DNA of 64,000 bases from Neoceratodus forsteri (taxonomy: Eukaryota; Chordata; Ceratodontiformes; Ceratodontidae): the NCBI GenBank assembly GCA_016271365.2, contig CM028132.1:1187535001-1187599000 (forward strand), in the 5' to 3' direction. The notes under the pieces are model-generated. The model was given only the letters and a program-made list of their open reading frames with translations, did no database searches and had not been told where the DNA came from. Positions 1-10,875 of the stretch are shown in pieces; position 1 is the stretch's first letter, and every line of letters starts with the position of its first letter. Made by a program: the position numbers and the translations under genes.

Positions 1-34
1 TGTTTGATCCTGCAACTCCCCCCCCCCCCAGCCA

Positions 35-815
35 TTATGTTCCCCTCAGTACTCCAGTGGCCAGCCCTCTGATGATGCGACTGACAGGCTAAGCTGCGGG
101 GGATTCCTGTGCATTTTTCTTGGTCAATCAGTATTGGTATTAAAGCGCAAATATGCGCTATATCAGTTTTTATTCTTTTTATCTTTCTTTTTTCCCTCCT
201 TTTGGCATCCACAGGCGTCTCTCTCTCTCGCTCCTGCCTGCCATCGAAGTCCATCCACCACCCTCCTCCCCCCCCTCCCAGTACCACTGAGCCCCAGTAA
301 TCCCAATGGATTTCCCTGCGTGGCTGGGAAGGAGGGTCATTCCTCCACACAGTGCATCCAATCCAGTTCGGGGCTTCCTGTGATGCGGCGGTGGAGTAGG
401 ATGTTGGTTGGTAGGCAGGGCTTCACAGAGCCTGCAGATGCCCCTTATCGTTTTCTGTCTCTCTCTTTGTGACTGTGGCCTTTGCCTCCCCAGCTCAGAG
501 TGCTGCCACCCAACCTCCACCAGGAGGCAGCAAAGGAACAAGACCACCATCCCTCCCTTCCTGGGAGAGAAGAGCAGTCTGTTGGACACTTGATCCTCTC
601 CTTCCCCTGCTGACCCCTGGTAACCCGAGCTTGGTCCCAAGCCCAGATAGTCAGCGTGGTGTCCAGCGCCTCAACCCTCAGCACTATCAGGCAGGCCTGC
701 ACTGTATCTGTTTTAATTATTCTCAAGATGTATACTGGCACATAGGACTCCCCCATGGATTAGTCCATCGACCGTGTCATCAGAGGGCTGGCCACCGGGG
801 ACTCTGAGAACATAA
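35..815. mobile_element. DNA-transposon-like element with ~80-bp inverted ends
   Basis: The two ends are inverted copies of each other. Positions 35-115 start CCATTATGTTC and carry GTGGCCAGCCCTCTGATGA. The reverse complement of 735-815 carries the same blocks in the same order with a few mismatches. Without the retroposon inside it (about 176-702) the element would be about 250 bp, a typical size for a non-autonomous inverted-repeat element. No transposase is encoded and I could not fix a target-site duplication, so the superfamily is open. Confidence 0.6.
176..702 (-). mobile_element. Retroposon family X, copy 1
   Basis: This segment matches copies at 1367-1963, 10876-11497, 22242-22781 and about 59640-60130. 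It shares the block CTCCACCAGGAGGCAGC and the 3' block with TGGTGTCCAGCGCCTCAACC. The T-rich left end (about 176-195) reads as a poly(A) tail on the minus strand. An imperfect direct repeat (TATCAGTTTTTATTCT near 161 and TATCTGTTTTAATTATTCT near 704) is consistent with a target-site duplication inside the surrounding inverted-repeat element. No tRNA, 7SL or 5S head was recognised and no protein is inferred. Confidence 0.55.
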
Positions 816-1351
816 TGGCTAGTGGGGGGGGGGGGTTGTAGAATCAACCAGATAAAAATAAAAGATTCCAGAACAGTCAGTTATTTAAAAAATGAACAAA
901 AGTTGCAATTTGCTAATCAGGACCTAAAGGTCCTGCATCTTTGCTTCTGGAGAGCAGATAGTTCCCCTTTAATGAAAATAAAGCAGAGAGAAAAAAAAAA
1001 AAAAAAGGGCAAGACTGCGGCAACACTTCACTTAAATGATGGTACTACCATTCACGGTTTACCGACCTCAGTTATGCTACCCGCCAATGGTGGCTTGAAT
1101 TTGATGCAATGAAAATGAGAACTACAGGACCTCGGCATTTCCCATGCCTTGCAGCTTCCTGCACACCTTAAGGTGATCTACGGAGGGATGGTCTGTTTTT
1201 GGGGACCCTGAGCTGGGTCGCAAATTGGAAGAGAATCACAAGAACTTTGAGCAAAAATCTGCAGTAGTAAAATATAAGAAGGAAGAAGACAACTAAAAGA
1301 AGCAAACTGTGATTAGGACTCATTTTTCTTAGTATTAAATAGAACTGCTTC
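816..1351. other. Intronic DNA, no feature recognised
   Basis: Unique-looking intron sequence with a G run at about 826-835 and an A run at about 992-1006. No exon, repeat family or open frame could be supported here. Confidence 0.5.
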
Positions 1352-1366
1352 AAAATTACTGTTGTT

Positions 1367-1963
1367 AGGGCCTGGCCAGTGGCATGGAGGGCTAAGACGC
1401 TGCAAAGCGCATAACTTCCTTCCACACTGGCAACCCAGGTTTGGGAATGGACTCGAGTTGTCTGGGTCAGCCGGGGGGAGAGAGAAGACTGAGCGTCCAA
1501 GGTACTGCTCTCCTTTCCCAGGAACGGGATGGCTTGCCGTCCCAGCCTCAGCTGCACCCAAGTGGAAGCCAGGGGGTAGAACGGGTCAGGGAGGCAAAGT
1601 ATGGGAGGAGCCTGCAGAGATACGTAGGATGGGCATGCTTAAACATGCAAGTCTTATACTCTGCGGGAGAGATGGGACAGGAGAAAACCAGGAGGAAAAT
1701 GGACGACGTGGGGGGGGTGGCTTCATGAAGCCCAACTGTCTCCGCGCCACCGCCCGGTGAGCGACCTGGTCCACCTCGGATCTGATGTACTGAGCGGAGA
1801 GGATGGCTCTCTCCCCTCAGTCCTGCCACAAGAGAGGAACTCGTGGGAAGAAACCACGACCTGGCGCACACTGATGGAGGCAGAGAGCCGGCCTAAAGAA
1901 GCTGGGGATCGGGCCAAGTCAACCCCCCTCGAGGAGGACAAACACTAAAATTAATAAAAAATT
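1367..1963 (+). mobile_element. Retroposon family X, copy 2, with target-site duplication
   Basis: This is the inverted counterpart of copy 1. It begins GGGCCTGGCCAGTGGC-like at about 1367 and ends in an A-rich tail near 1945-1963. It is flanked by direct repeats AAAATTACTGTTGTT (1352-1366) and AAAAATACTGTTGTT (1964-1978), differing at one position. Duplication plus A-rich 3' end indicates LINE-driven retroposition. It defines the family's true orientation: the GGCCAGCC-like end is 5'. Confidence 0.65.
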
Positions 1964-1978
1964 AAAAATACTGTTGTT

Positions 1979-2739
1979 CAACTAACTCTTTTCTAAACAA
2001 TAATCCACCCAATCCATAAAATATATACTGCAACTAGACTGTGTGACAGCTAAATTGTAAACTTTATGTCATATGCTTATCCTCGTCACGTTGAATTTCT
2101 GAGCAGCCATAGATGACTCAGCATTTCTGGCAATGCAGCTGTGTGCCCCTGCATGTATCAGGGGAGCTCTATCTCAGGTAACATAATGGCCAACAGCATG
2201 GCCCTAGAGGGTCTGACCTATGTGTTGAGTCAATGCAGATGTAAAGGTAGTCCCTGACAGTTACCAGTGAAGTGACCGGTGACCGCAGCATGCTAGTAAC
2301 TGCTCACATTGATCAGGTTCATTTTTTTTTTTTTATTTTTTTTAGTGTGTTAATGCCTGCATACTCCTGCTTAACAAGGTTTACATTTGCACAGTAGTGA
2401 ACTTTGTCCATTAAAAACACACTGAACATTTCATATGGTTTACAGAAAATGCTATAGAAGCTACCTGAAGTGAATGCTTATTACAGTTATAAGGGGGGTG
2501 AAGGGTTTTTATATTTTGAATGTTACAGGAAGGGGAGCTGTGTCTAGGGAATGTCTTTTTATAACTGAAAGGGAATTATTCTCTTAGTTCTCTGCATAGG
2601 TTCATCAACTGCAGGGCCTGTTTTTCCTCAAAGGGATTCGTTTCAGTGGACTTTTCGAATAAAATATTACCAGACAGTTTTCCATGGTCATGCTGCATAC
2701 GGCTCAAACTGATAAATGTGCTAGCAATAGCCCACAACA
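1979..2739. other. Intronic DNA, AT-rich, no gene
   Basis: Intron sequence with a poly(T) run at about 2323-2341. Nothing else is recognisable. Confidence 0.5.
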
Positions 2740-2856
2740 GGGTATGGGGTTATATGCATTTAATCCACGCCTGGGGTGCTTTGTGAGGCATGAAGTCACA
2801 AGCCGAGTGTCCTCACAGTGTCCCAGGTGTGGATTAAATGCGTATAACCCATACCC
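2740..2856. repeat. Palindrome with GCCGAGTG loop core
   Basis: The left arm from 2740 (GGGTATGGGGTTATATGCAT) and the reverse complement of the right arm ending at 2856 (GGGTATGGGTTATACGCATT) match over about 45 bp. The unpaired centre includes CATGAAGTCACAAGCCGAGTG, with GCCGAGTG at 2802-2809. Two other palindromes, at 30115-30263 and 60836-60950, share the centre but not the arms. It is probably a non-autonomous mobile palindrome. Confidence 0.7.
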
Positions 2857-4362
2857 TGGAGTGGGTTATTGCGCTTATAACATGGGTTATGTGCAGAACA
2901 AGGAAAACAACCAGGAAAAGGGTTTCTTCCCCATTTAAATAGCAAAGAAAGTCAGTGTTATCCTGCCACCTTACAAAATAGTCCCCAACAAATAATGCAT
3001 CCTGCACTCCTGTTATGCACATGGAAATGTCACACATACCATTCTGACATGATCTGTGAAATTTCTTGTTCATTTCCTTCAGGTGCGCGCGCGCACACAC
3101 ACACACACACACTCTCTGACCAGGCACCTCTTAGTTCACAGGGACCTACCTCACTCATTCTCACTGTCTCACTTATGTCTCTCTGTTACATGCTGCTGGA
3201 GTACCACTGCTGCCCACACAGTAGCGTCCATGTCACGGCTGCACTCCCCTTGACACTTTTTCTCCTCTCTCACTGTCTGCTACTCTCGCTTCTGGCTCTC
3301 CCTCTGTCGACGTGACTGTGCATGCAGTGAAACAGAGAGACACACATGCTCTCTTTCACTGTCTTTCACAGTCCTCTCTCTAGCTGTGTTCAGTAAGGAT
3401 ACTCCGAACGGTAGCCATGGAGGCTCTGCGACACACCTGTAGCCCCAGGAATGTCACACTCTCCAACTCCCTCGTGTGCACTGACCTGCTGCACAGTACT
3501 CTCTTAGGCTGGAAAGCGAGTGAGTACTTGCATCACTTCAATTACTCAGCTGGACAGCGAGATGGCAGGAGCTAACTTTTATACCCCTAACATTCAACAG
3601 TCTGTCACACCACTGCGTATCCCTGTTGGAGCCCATCGAGCAACTATCACTGCAGCCACACACACACAGACAGTGGATCGGAGGTACAACTGACAGTTAA
3701 CTTAGTCTCTGACCCGCTACTATGGAACAAACAAGGCTGGGCAGGATGGACCATTCGCTGTCACTCGCTGTCCAGCACCTCACAACCCGCACTGTCAACT
3801 GAGAGACACAGACAGCAACAGCGAAGACACTGCCAATATAAACAGTGTCTGCCTGTCTTGCACAAAGGGGGAATCTATCCTGGACTGTGAGCTGGCTGTC
3901 TCTCTCCTATGTTGGGGGGGTGGACAGAAATGGGACAGAGAACTGAGACGCACACAGAGGGGGCACTGCAAGTATTGCTCGGTCTCTCTCTCTCTGCCAG
4001 GCAGGTGTTTCAATGGCTGACTTTCACTGTTGGGAGCTGTAAGACAGAACGAGTCTGGTCGGCAGTTTCCTCTCACTCCCGCTGCCTAATTGTTGATTAA
4101 ATAGACAATTTCATCCACAGTCAGGTGATAATATTCAGCCACTCACATTGCTGGCTGCTCTGAACCCATGTTATAAATGGACTTCATCAACTTGTGGACT
4201 TTCTGCAACAATGTAGCACCAATATTAGATCAGTTTTTCTAATGTAATATTTCTCAATGGAACTGTCCTATATTCTTAATAAGGTGTAATACTTTATATG
4301 CTCATTAATGAATAAAAAAATGAAGTTTAAAAAAAACAGCCAAAGGCAGACAGTCACATCAC
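2857..4362. other. Intronic DNA with CA repeat and pyrimidine-rich stretch
   Basis: A short GC/AC microsatellite lies at about 3086-3112. From about 3110 to 4090 there is a long imperfect CT/ACTG-rich stretch. Apparent open frames on both strands follow from this low complexity. The next PDIA5 exon expected on the minus strand was not found here. Confidence 0.45.
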
Positions 4363-4408
4363 CTTGAATGTTTCAGGCCTGTTGTATTCAGTATGGAACG
4401 TGCCATCT
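4363..4408 (-). CDS. PDIA5: PDIA5 internal exon C (46 nt)
   Basis: On the minus strand an acceptor (TTTTTCATTCTACAG) precedes 4408 and a donor (AAG|GTGATG) follows 4363. The exon supplies the last base of a lysine codon and then DGTFHTEYNRPETFK, ending in phase 0. This matches the vertebrate PDIA5 segment reading DGAFHTEYNRAVTFK. Its phase continues the exon at 27631-27714, which ends HY plus AA. PDIA5 is a lumenal ER thioredoxin-fold protein; this piece lies before its catalytic CXXC domains. The assignment is from remembered family sequence, supported by splice sites, phase and exon order. Confidence 0.88.
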
Positions 4409-4567
4409 CTGTAGAATGAAAAAGACACATTAGCAGCTTTTGTTTTCATTTCACATATACTCTGAATTAGCCCCTCTGCCCATCCATGAAATGGTTTGTC
4501 AGCAGCCTCAGTTGTGCTGCAGTACGTCTGGTATCTGATTTTATGCTGGGCAATTGATGGGCCTGTT

Positions 4568-4972
4568 CACAGTATAGTGCTCCCAAATGTGCGACAGATT
4601 TTCTGTCCAAAATTAACATCCAAGCCATAACTAATTAACTAAATGTACCATTCACAAGAAAAAAGAAAGAATTATCAAACAAATTATTCATAATCAGAAT
4701 AAATATAATAAAATATAATCATGCATTGTGTAATGTAACAAAACACTCATCCCTGCTGTTACAACATAACAGTATAAATGCAGATCATTTTGATAAAATA
4801 AACAGCTTGTTTCCAGCTTATGAACCTGCAGTTTTCATTGCCACAATTTTTATGACCTCAAATCACTTTGCTTAATCAAAATTCTGATTGCTTATTCAAA
4901 GTAAAATCTGTTGTGGTTTGGATGTTATTTTGGACAGAACATTTGTCACACTTTTGGGGGCACTATACTGTG
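4568..4972. mobile_element. Non-autonomous inverted-repeat DNA transposon
   Basis: Positions 4568-4630 (CACAGTATAGTGCTCCCAAA, then a stretch ending in ACATCCAAGCCA) are an inverted copy of about 4912-4972, whose reverse complement begins CACAGTATAGTGCCCCCAAA. The interior of about 280 bp is AT-rich with no open frame. The end sequence and possible TA flanks resemble Tc1/mariner or hAT derivatives, but I cannot settle which. Confidence 0.6.
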
Positions 4973-5572
4973 ATCAATCCCATATAATAATGGCACGGCA
5001 CTGGATCTGAAACAGAATGCAGCTCTTAGCAACTATTTGTCTAAATCTTTTTGAAGCTTTAAGGCAAAACATTTTAAGTAGGCAGAACAAAAAGCTATAG
5101 TAACAGAATAAAACTAGAAATACTAAATAATCAATCTGTAACTCAAAGCTGATTTGTAGGGAGACTAATTTGCCATACAGCAGAAAAAAGAAAATAGATG
5201 CTTTGAGGCTAGAAGCCGGAGGAAGGAGAAAAGGGGAATGCCTTAATAAAGGAACAATGAGGCTATAGGAAGGGGACAGGATAACAAAGGTGGCAGGGGA
5301 TAGTACAGAAGCAGAGATGATGGACAGGGGTGGGCATAGTGCTGGAAGCAGTAAATAATAGGACGGGTGGAATATAGACAAAGGCACAAGGCAGCGTGTG
5401 AAGTGGTGGTGATGACAGGGTGACTGGAAATGGAAGCAGATGTTAAGAAGTGGAGTCAATACAGGGAGTAATGGATGCTGGGGAAGGGTAGAGGATGGGT
5501 AAAGTATATAGTGAAACAAAGGAATACAGTTTAGGGGTTAGGGAAGAGAGGAGAGCGAGACAGAAAAGATTC
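4973..5572. other. Purine-rich intronic DNA
   Basis: The plus strand is a long G/A-rich stretch (about 5180-5560). It makes a 181-codon open frame on the minus strand, rich in Leu, Ser and Pro, with no family resemblance. I treat it as compositional rather than a gene. Confidence 0.5.
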
Positions 5573-5760
5573 ATTACTTACAAAGTAACAGGAGATCTGT
5601 GAGAGGATCCCAATACAGACATAATATATTCAACTACAAGTCATCAGAATCAGGACCTTGCAGGAAGCTTTTGCAATGATGGGGTCATTCTCGTTGACAG
5701 GCCTGTGTGCACATCAGCAGCGCACAGCATCACCTATGTAATGTGGGTTGGCCATACAAT
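5573..5760. repeat. Left inverted terminal repeat, DIRS copy C
   Basis: Begins with a TTACTTACAAAGTAACAGGA-like outer segment shared with other DIRS ends here. It continues through TCAGGACCTTGCAGGAAGCT and ACATCAGCAGCGCACAGCAT. The reverse complement of about 21640-21790 gives TCAGGAGCTTGCAGGAAGAT and ACATCAGTGGCTCACAACAT in the same order. Confidence 0.7.
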
Positions 5761-5989
5761 TTAGTTTTCTGCCATTGATGAGCAGAGTCCTGAAAAACAT
5801 CTGCCGACAGGATTGGGGGGGATGCCCCCACCAATCATGCACAGAGAGACAGGAGGAGCCAGTAAAAAAAGGCACATGCTACCCTCCACAGAAACAGTGA
5901 GGGCACTGGTTAAAATAGAATACAAACCATATGTGGTGCCTCACAAACTGACAGTAATAAAGGTACCCCACACCAGAGAGACAGAGGTG

Positions 5990-6090
5990 GGAAGAAGTAT
6001 TATTCCATGGAGATCCCCTTAAAGACCTACTGTTACTGTTAAGTAACAAACCTATCTTTTTCAAGGTATCTCCATAGAGCCATAATACAC
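5990..6090. repeat. Internal complementary region of DIRS copy C
   Basis: A hairpin-like segment: CCATGGAGATCCCCTTAAAG (about 6008) pairs with CTTTTTCAAGGTATCTCCAT (about 6056) around a TACTGTTACTGTTAAGTAAC centre. Copies A (6620-6721) and B (52825-52925) have the same layout. In DIRS elements this region is complementary to both termini and is thought to template the circular intermediate. Confidence 0.65.
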
Positions 6091-6261
6091 TGGACGACTG
6101 CCAAGTAGTACCGCTGGGTTATGAGGGGAAGAGAAGAAAATTGACAAATTAACAGACTGATACACTGTGAAACAGGACGCCACTTTCTACAGGAACTTAC
6201 GGTGACTCGGTAAGGCTACCCTATCCCTGTGAAAACAATAAAAAAGAACAGTTACATAAGA

Positions 6262-6370
6262 ATCTCTTCCATTAGGTGACATCTTTTGAACTAGAAGCTG
6301 TCAGCCATAGGAACATTCGGAAACTTTTGCTAGCCAGGAGCCTCCCACAATGATGTGCAGCATCTATGCA

Positions 6371-6375
<5 letters not shown>
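6262..6375. repeat. Left inverted terminal repeat, DIRS copy A
   Basis: Contains CTTCCATTAGGTGACATCTT, then GAAACTTTTGCTAGCCAGGA and GCAGCATCTATGC. The reverse complement of 17045-17165 reads CTGCATTAGGCCACACCATT, GAAACTTTTCCCTAGCTGGG and GTAGCATCTGTGC in matching order. Confidence 0.75.

Positions 6376-6413
<38 letters not shown>
6370..6413. repeat. (TA)n microsatellite
   Basis: About 40 bp of uninterrupted TA dinucleotides just inside the left terminal repeat of DIRS copy A. Confidence 0.9.
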
Positions 6414-6416
<3 letters not shown>

Positions 6417-6619
6417 GAGAGAGAAAGCTAGATAACATAGGTGGCCCTATCATTCCTCAGTTCCCCACCAGACATTAGCTCGGAGGACCACCAACCATGG
6501 GGAGCCAGGAGATAAGACCTGCACCATTGGGCTGGAGACAGGATGCATGGAGTAGATTTTAGGCACATCCGATATGACCCTCACTGAAGGCAACAAAGGG
6601 GAAGGAGGGAGGACACAGC

Positions 6620-6721
6620 ATGGCCTAATGGAGGAGATTCTCTCAAAGATCTACTCTTATGTAAGTTCTTATGTAACTTTTCTATCTTCTTTGAGGATAT
6701 CTCCTCCATTAGGCCACACCT
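6620..6721. repeat. Internal complementary region, DIRS copy A
   Basis: GGCCTAATGGAGGAGATTCT (about 6624) and TATCTCCTCCATTAGGCCAC (about 6698) are inverted copies around a centre with TGTAAGTTCTTATGTAACTT. Both halves also match the element's terminal repeats. The position, between the recombinase end and the terminal repeat, is the standard DIRS layout. Confidence 0.75.
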
Positions 6722-6779
6722 TTGGAAAGATTCCCAAGCAGTGCAAAGTAAACTGGAAGGATGGCACAGTTTGATATGT

Positions 6780-7982
6780 GACCAGACAGAACACCTTGCA
6801 AGCCCTGAGTCAGCACATCTATAAGAGATGGCATCCAGACTAATGTTTAGTGAAAGTGTGAAAAGTGCTCCACGTGGCTGCAGAACACAAGTCAACAGCA
6901 GGAACATTTTTGAAATAAGCAGCAGAAGTGACCATACCCCTTGTGGAGTAACCAGGAAGTTAATTTCCATACGTCTGATAACAGAATGTAATACTATGTG
7001 CCAGCCATTTGTAAAGGCATTGTTTAGACACAGGAGGGCCCTCTTTTCCAGGGACAAATGAAACAAAAAGCTGAGAGAACTTTATGCAGTCCCTGGTGTG
7101 AGTGATAAATATCTTAGTATCCTATGTACATCCAAAGTATGATGCAGCACCTCACCTTGGTTGGCATGCTCAGGGCAATGTAAAGGAAGGTGTATAGTTT
7201 GAGTCGGTGTAAATTCAGATACCACCTTAGGTAGAAATTTAGGATTTGTACACAACGAGCCTCAATGAAAAATCAAAGAAGCAGGCTCACACATTACAGT
7301 CTGAAGCTCAAAAATCTGTCAAGCAGAGGTCACTGCAACCAAAAACAATGTTTTCCATGACAGGAAGAGTAAGTCACAACTCGTGGTAGGTTTAAAAGGA
7401 GCCAACATCAATTTCTCAATATCAAAATTCAAGTTCCAAGGTGGGACTGAGGTTTCATATGAAGAATACCTCTCAGAAACGTATAAGATACCTCTAACTG
7501 GGCAACCATGCGACCATCAATAGGGGCATGGAAAGCTGATATAGCAGCCAAATCCACATTAAGCAAGAAATACTTCAGGCCAGAGTTAGACAAGGAAAGC
7601 AAGTATTCCAACACAGCATTCACATGACATGTAAATGGGTCCACATCCCAGGAAGCAGTCCACAAAGTGAAACACTTTCATTTCAGGGAATAAATGTCTC
7701 AGAAGGTTTCCTAGCTGCAATCAGGACATCAAGTGACCTTAGGGGATACCCCAACATGTGCAATGGCTATGTCTTCAGGAGCCATGCATGCAGATGTAGG
7801 GACTTTGGGTCCACATGGACCACAGATCTCTTGTCCTGTGACAACAGACCCCAGCAATGATGTAAGGGAACAGAAGCCTCCACTGCCAGATGTTTAAGGA
7901 GTGGAAACCATATCTGGCGAGGCCAGAATGGAGCAATGAGGATGAGAGTGGCACTCTCCACCCTCAGCTTAAGCAGAACCCT
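6780..7982 (-). pseudogene. DIRS copy A tyrosine recombinase (broken)
   Basis: On the minus strand the C-terminal part reads STRGMVTSAAYFKNVPAVDL and then TFTKH followed by a TAG stop (complement of 6840-6842). Copy B has Tyr at that codon (TFTKHYSLDI), the expected catalytic nucleophile. Upstream, WDVDPFTCHVNAVLEYLL and MVAQLEVSYTFLRGIL (7429-7665) match copy B's DPFTCSTHLSAVSAY and LAQLEISRTFLKGIL. Several frameshifts are present. The L2 insertion at 7983 cuts the gene at its RNase H-proximal end. Confidence 0.75.
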
Positions 7983-10640
7983 CTATATTTTTTATTTATT
8001 TATTAAAATGTTTTACCAGGAAAGGGCACACTGAACAACAAAGTTGCTCATCTCACGGTGCGTCCTGGGGGGGAGGGGGAATTGGGAGTTGAACACCAAA
8101 TAACATTCAGTTGAAGTGCTCACGGTACAATAAAGCTCCAATTTAAAATGCTAGAGAACAGTTGTGGGAGTTGAGCAGTACATAAGGCAGCTTGGACCAG
8201 GGAAGGTAGTAATTATTTGAAGTGGAGATGTAGTCTGTATTCTGTGGTTAGAGAGAGGTAGGTCAAGGGCAGGTGCAGTTGGGGGCTAGGAAGTTGTGTA
8301 AAGCAGAGGAGAGGGAGGCAGGGGAGAAGGAGTGGCAGATTTGGGGTGGGAGGGAGTTCCAGAGCTTAGTGAAACAGTGAGAGAAAGCATTTTGTCCTGC
8401 TTTTGTGGAGCATTGAGGGACAGCCAGAGTACGTGCATCAGGGGATCTAAGGGAGCAAGAGTGAGTAGGTGGGGTGGATAGAAAGGCTGAATGGTAGGGT
8501 GGGGGAGTCCCAAACCAGAATTTGGAGATAAATTTCACACAGTGAGAGAGGCACCTGTTTGCAAGTGAGGGAAATGCCAAAGAGTGATACAGCTCACAGT
8601 GGTGCGTAAGGAAAGGGGAGTCTAGAGCAAAGTGACAGAAGGAATTAAAGAGGGTATCTAATCTGGCTAGGGAGGACAGGGGGGCAGCACAGTAGACCAG
8701 ATTGCAGTAGTCAAATAAGGGAAGGATTATCTTCTAGACAAGTTCACGCCTTACCATAATTGGTATGCAGCTACGGTTCCTGTAAAGGGCACCAAGCTTG
8801 TGGAGCAGTTTTTTTTATGATGGCGTCAACATGTCCAGAGAAGCTGAGGTGTTGGTCAAGCCAAACCCCTAAGTATCTGAAAGAGGATGTGTCCTCAGGT
8901 AGCATTCCATCAAGGGTGTGGAAGGAGGGCATGGCTGGTAGCCATGAGAGTCTCTGCTGTGTGCCAAAGGTCATTGAGATTTTTTTCCTGGCACTGAGGA
9001 AAAGATGGTGCGAGCCGAGTCAGTGCTGAAGCTTATTGAAGTCATGCTGAAGTCTGGCAGCTACATCAGAAGGGGACTTACTTGAGGTAAATAGGACAGT
9101 GTCGTCTGCATACATTTGGATGGATGATAACGTGCAGACAGAGGGAAGGTCATTGAGAAAGATGGAGAAGAGCAAAGGACCTACAATTGAGCCCTGTGGG
9201 ACTCCAGTCTTAATTGTGGGGGTGGGAGTGGGGGAAAGAGATTGAGACAGCAATGCTTACTGATTGCATCCTTCCTGTAAGGTAGGCTCTGAACCAGATA
9301 GTGGCCAAATCTGAAAGGCCAGCTGATGTGAGCTTATCAAGAAGCAGGGTGTGGGAGACCATGTCGAAGGCCTTGGCAAGGTCAACAAAGATGGCTGATG
9401 TGACTTGGCCCCTGCCCATCCCTGAGAGGATGGAGTCAGTGAGCCTAAGCAGAGAGGTAGTGGTAGAGTGTTTTTTTCCAAAAACCTGATTGGAAGGGAG
9501 TGAAGAAGGAAGTGTCAGGGAGAAAGGTGGAGATTTGGGAAAGAACCAGATATAATGTATGGTAGAATGCTGTTAATCTTAGGAAATCATCATTTCCTAA
9601 GGTTGTTATACCATCGTTGTGTGACGTAGAATTGTTAACCTATCGATGCTACGTCACATCGATAGGTTAACAACAGGGATCGGTCTGTGCATGTGCGTGC
9701 CTTTTTTTCACTCTGGAACCTACGGATGCACGCAGCGGTAAGGAGATGACTGAACGGCTGCGCTGGTGACTATTTTAAAAGTAAGGAACCATTTTCATTT
9801 TTTTCTCGGGACTATACACTATAAAAAATAATGTATGGTCCTCCTATCGGCAACCGGTTTCTGTTAACAGTCTAGAGGTTGCCATGGTGACGTAAACCTC
9901 TCGAGCTTCACTCTCGAGGTTTACACGGTCACCCTGGCCACCTCTCAATGGTTAACAGACCAGTTACCGATAGAGGACCATACATTATCCTCTATGTTCT
10001 TGAAGTTTAGCAAGGGAAGGGAGTAGTGAGATAGGATGATAATTACCAGGGAGGGAAGGATCACCTCCCTTTGGAAGAGGAAGTACAATGGCGTATTTCT
10101 AGGCAGCAGGGACTGTGGCTGTCGAAAAAGAGAGGTTCAGGAGGGTAGCCAGTGGTGCTGCAATTGCCGTGGCAGAGAGATAGAGCAGCTTATGGTCGAG
10201 CCCATCAGGGGTTTGCCTTTGGAAGGGTTAAGGGAGAGAAGTCATTTAGTATGTCAGTTTGGGAGATATTTGCGAAGGTAAATATGGAATCTTCAGATAG
10301 GGAAGACATGTTGGCAGGGTTGTTCTTGGCAGGTGAGGTGGGCAGGAGCAGAGGGAGGGAGGGAGGAAAAATGGACTGAGGCACAGGATGAAAAGTAGGA
10401 GTTGAAATTTTTAGCGACTGATGTGTGGTCAGTAACATGGGAGCCATTTACGTTTAAAATGGGGGTTTGGGGGGGGAGAAGAGGGCATTTACCACTTTCC
10501 AAAATTTGGAGGGGTTATTTATATTTGTGTTGAAGTTGGTCCGGAAGTGTTCAGTCTTTGCTAACCCAATTGCTTTTGTGCAGGATTTGCAAAGTGACAG
10601 GTTATCTGTCGAGATCTGTACTAGAGGAATGAGGGGAAGG
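7983..10640 (-). mobile_element. L2-like LINE inserted in DIRS copy A
   Basis: The 3' end is at 7983, where a TTATTTATTTATT run precedes TGTTTTACCAGGAAAGGGCA; an L2 at 52090-52165 has the same ending inverted. Minus-strand RT motifs are FVDLAKAFD (about 9380), GVPQGSIVGPLLFSIFLNDL (about 9190) and MYADDTVLF with the YADD catalytic box (about 9105). The L2 C-terminal region lies at 8263-8580. The linker before RT continues to about 10500. Frameshifts break it into short frames, and a palindromic insert (9552-9988) splits it. It belongs to the Jockey/CR1/L2 group; the clade is inferred. Confidence 0.8.
9552..9988. mobile_element. Palindromic non-autonomous element inside the L2
   Basis: ATAATGTATGGT occurs near 9552 and at 9828 and is inverted at 9977-9988. 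Positions 9828-9988 form a nearly complete foldback: TGGTCCTCCTATCGGCAACC pairs with the block ending TACCGATAGAGGACCA. Its centre is GAGCTTCACTCTC (9903-9915). A smaller palindrome (about 9630-9675) has arms TTAACCTATCGATG and CATCGATAGGTTAA. No coding capacity was seen. Confidence 0.7.
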
Positions 10641-10853
10641 GAGGCAGTTTAGTGCAATGGTTTAAGGTTCTGAACTGCAAATCTGGTGACATCCAGCAGA
10701 CCAGACCTGGGTTTCAATCCCACAGCTTCCAGTTGCAGACTGTGGGACCCCGAGCAAGTCACTTAACTTCCCTATGCTCCCAGGTAGCACCTTTAAAAAA
10801 ACTTTCAGCTTAGTGTGGTAGTCCTGGTTAAATAACTAACAAAAAAAAAAAAA
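10641..10853 (+). mobile_element. tRNA-derived SINE with MIR-like tail
   Basis: A Pol III A box (TAGTGCAATGG, 10650-10660) and B box (GGTTTCAATCC, 10710-10720) lie 60 bp apart, as in tRNA-derived SINEs. They are followed by a GAGCAAGTCACTTAACTTCC segment typical of MIR/L2-derived tails and an A run at about 10841-10853. It lies against the 5' end of the L2 and may have arrived with it or afterwards. Confidence 0.75.
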
Positions 10854-10875
10854 ATGCATATACAAATTTTACTTT

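Noticed and set aside
3110..4090. CT/ACTG-rich stretch considered as an LTR or satellite
   Set aside because: No repeat unit, no paired ends and no duplication could be found by eye.
4974..5519. 181-codon minus-strand open frame
   Set aside because: It lies in a purine-rich plus strand; the protein is low-complexity Leu/Ser/Pro with no motif, and there is no splice context fitting PDIA5.
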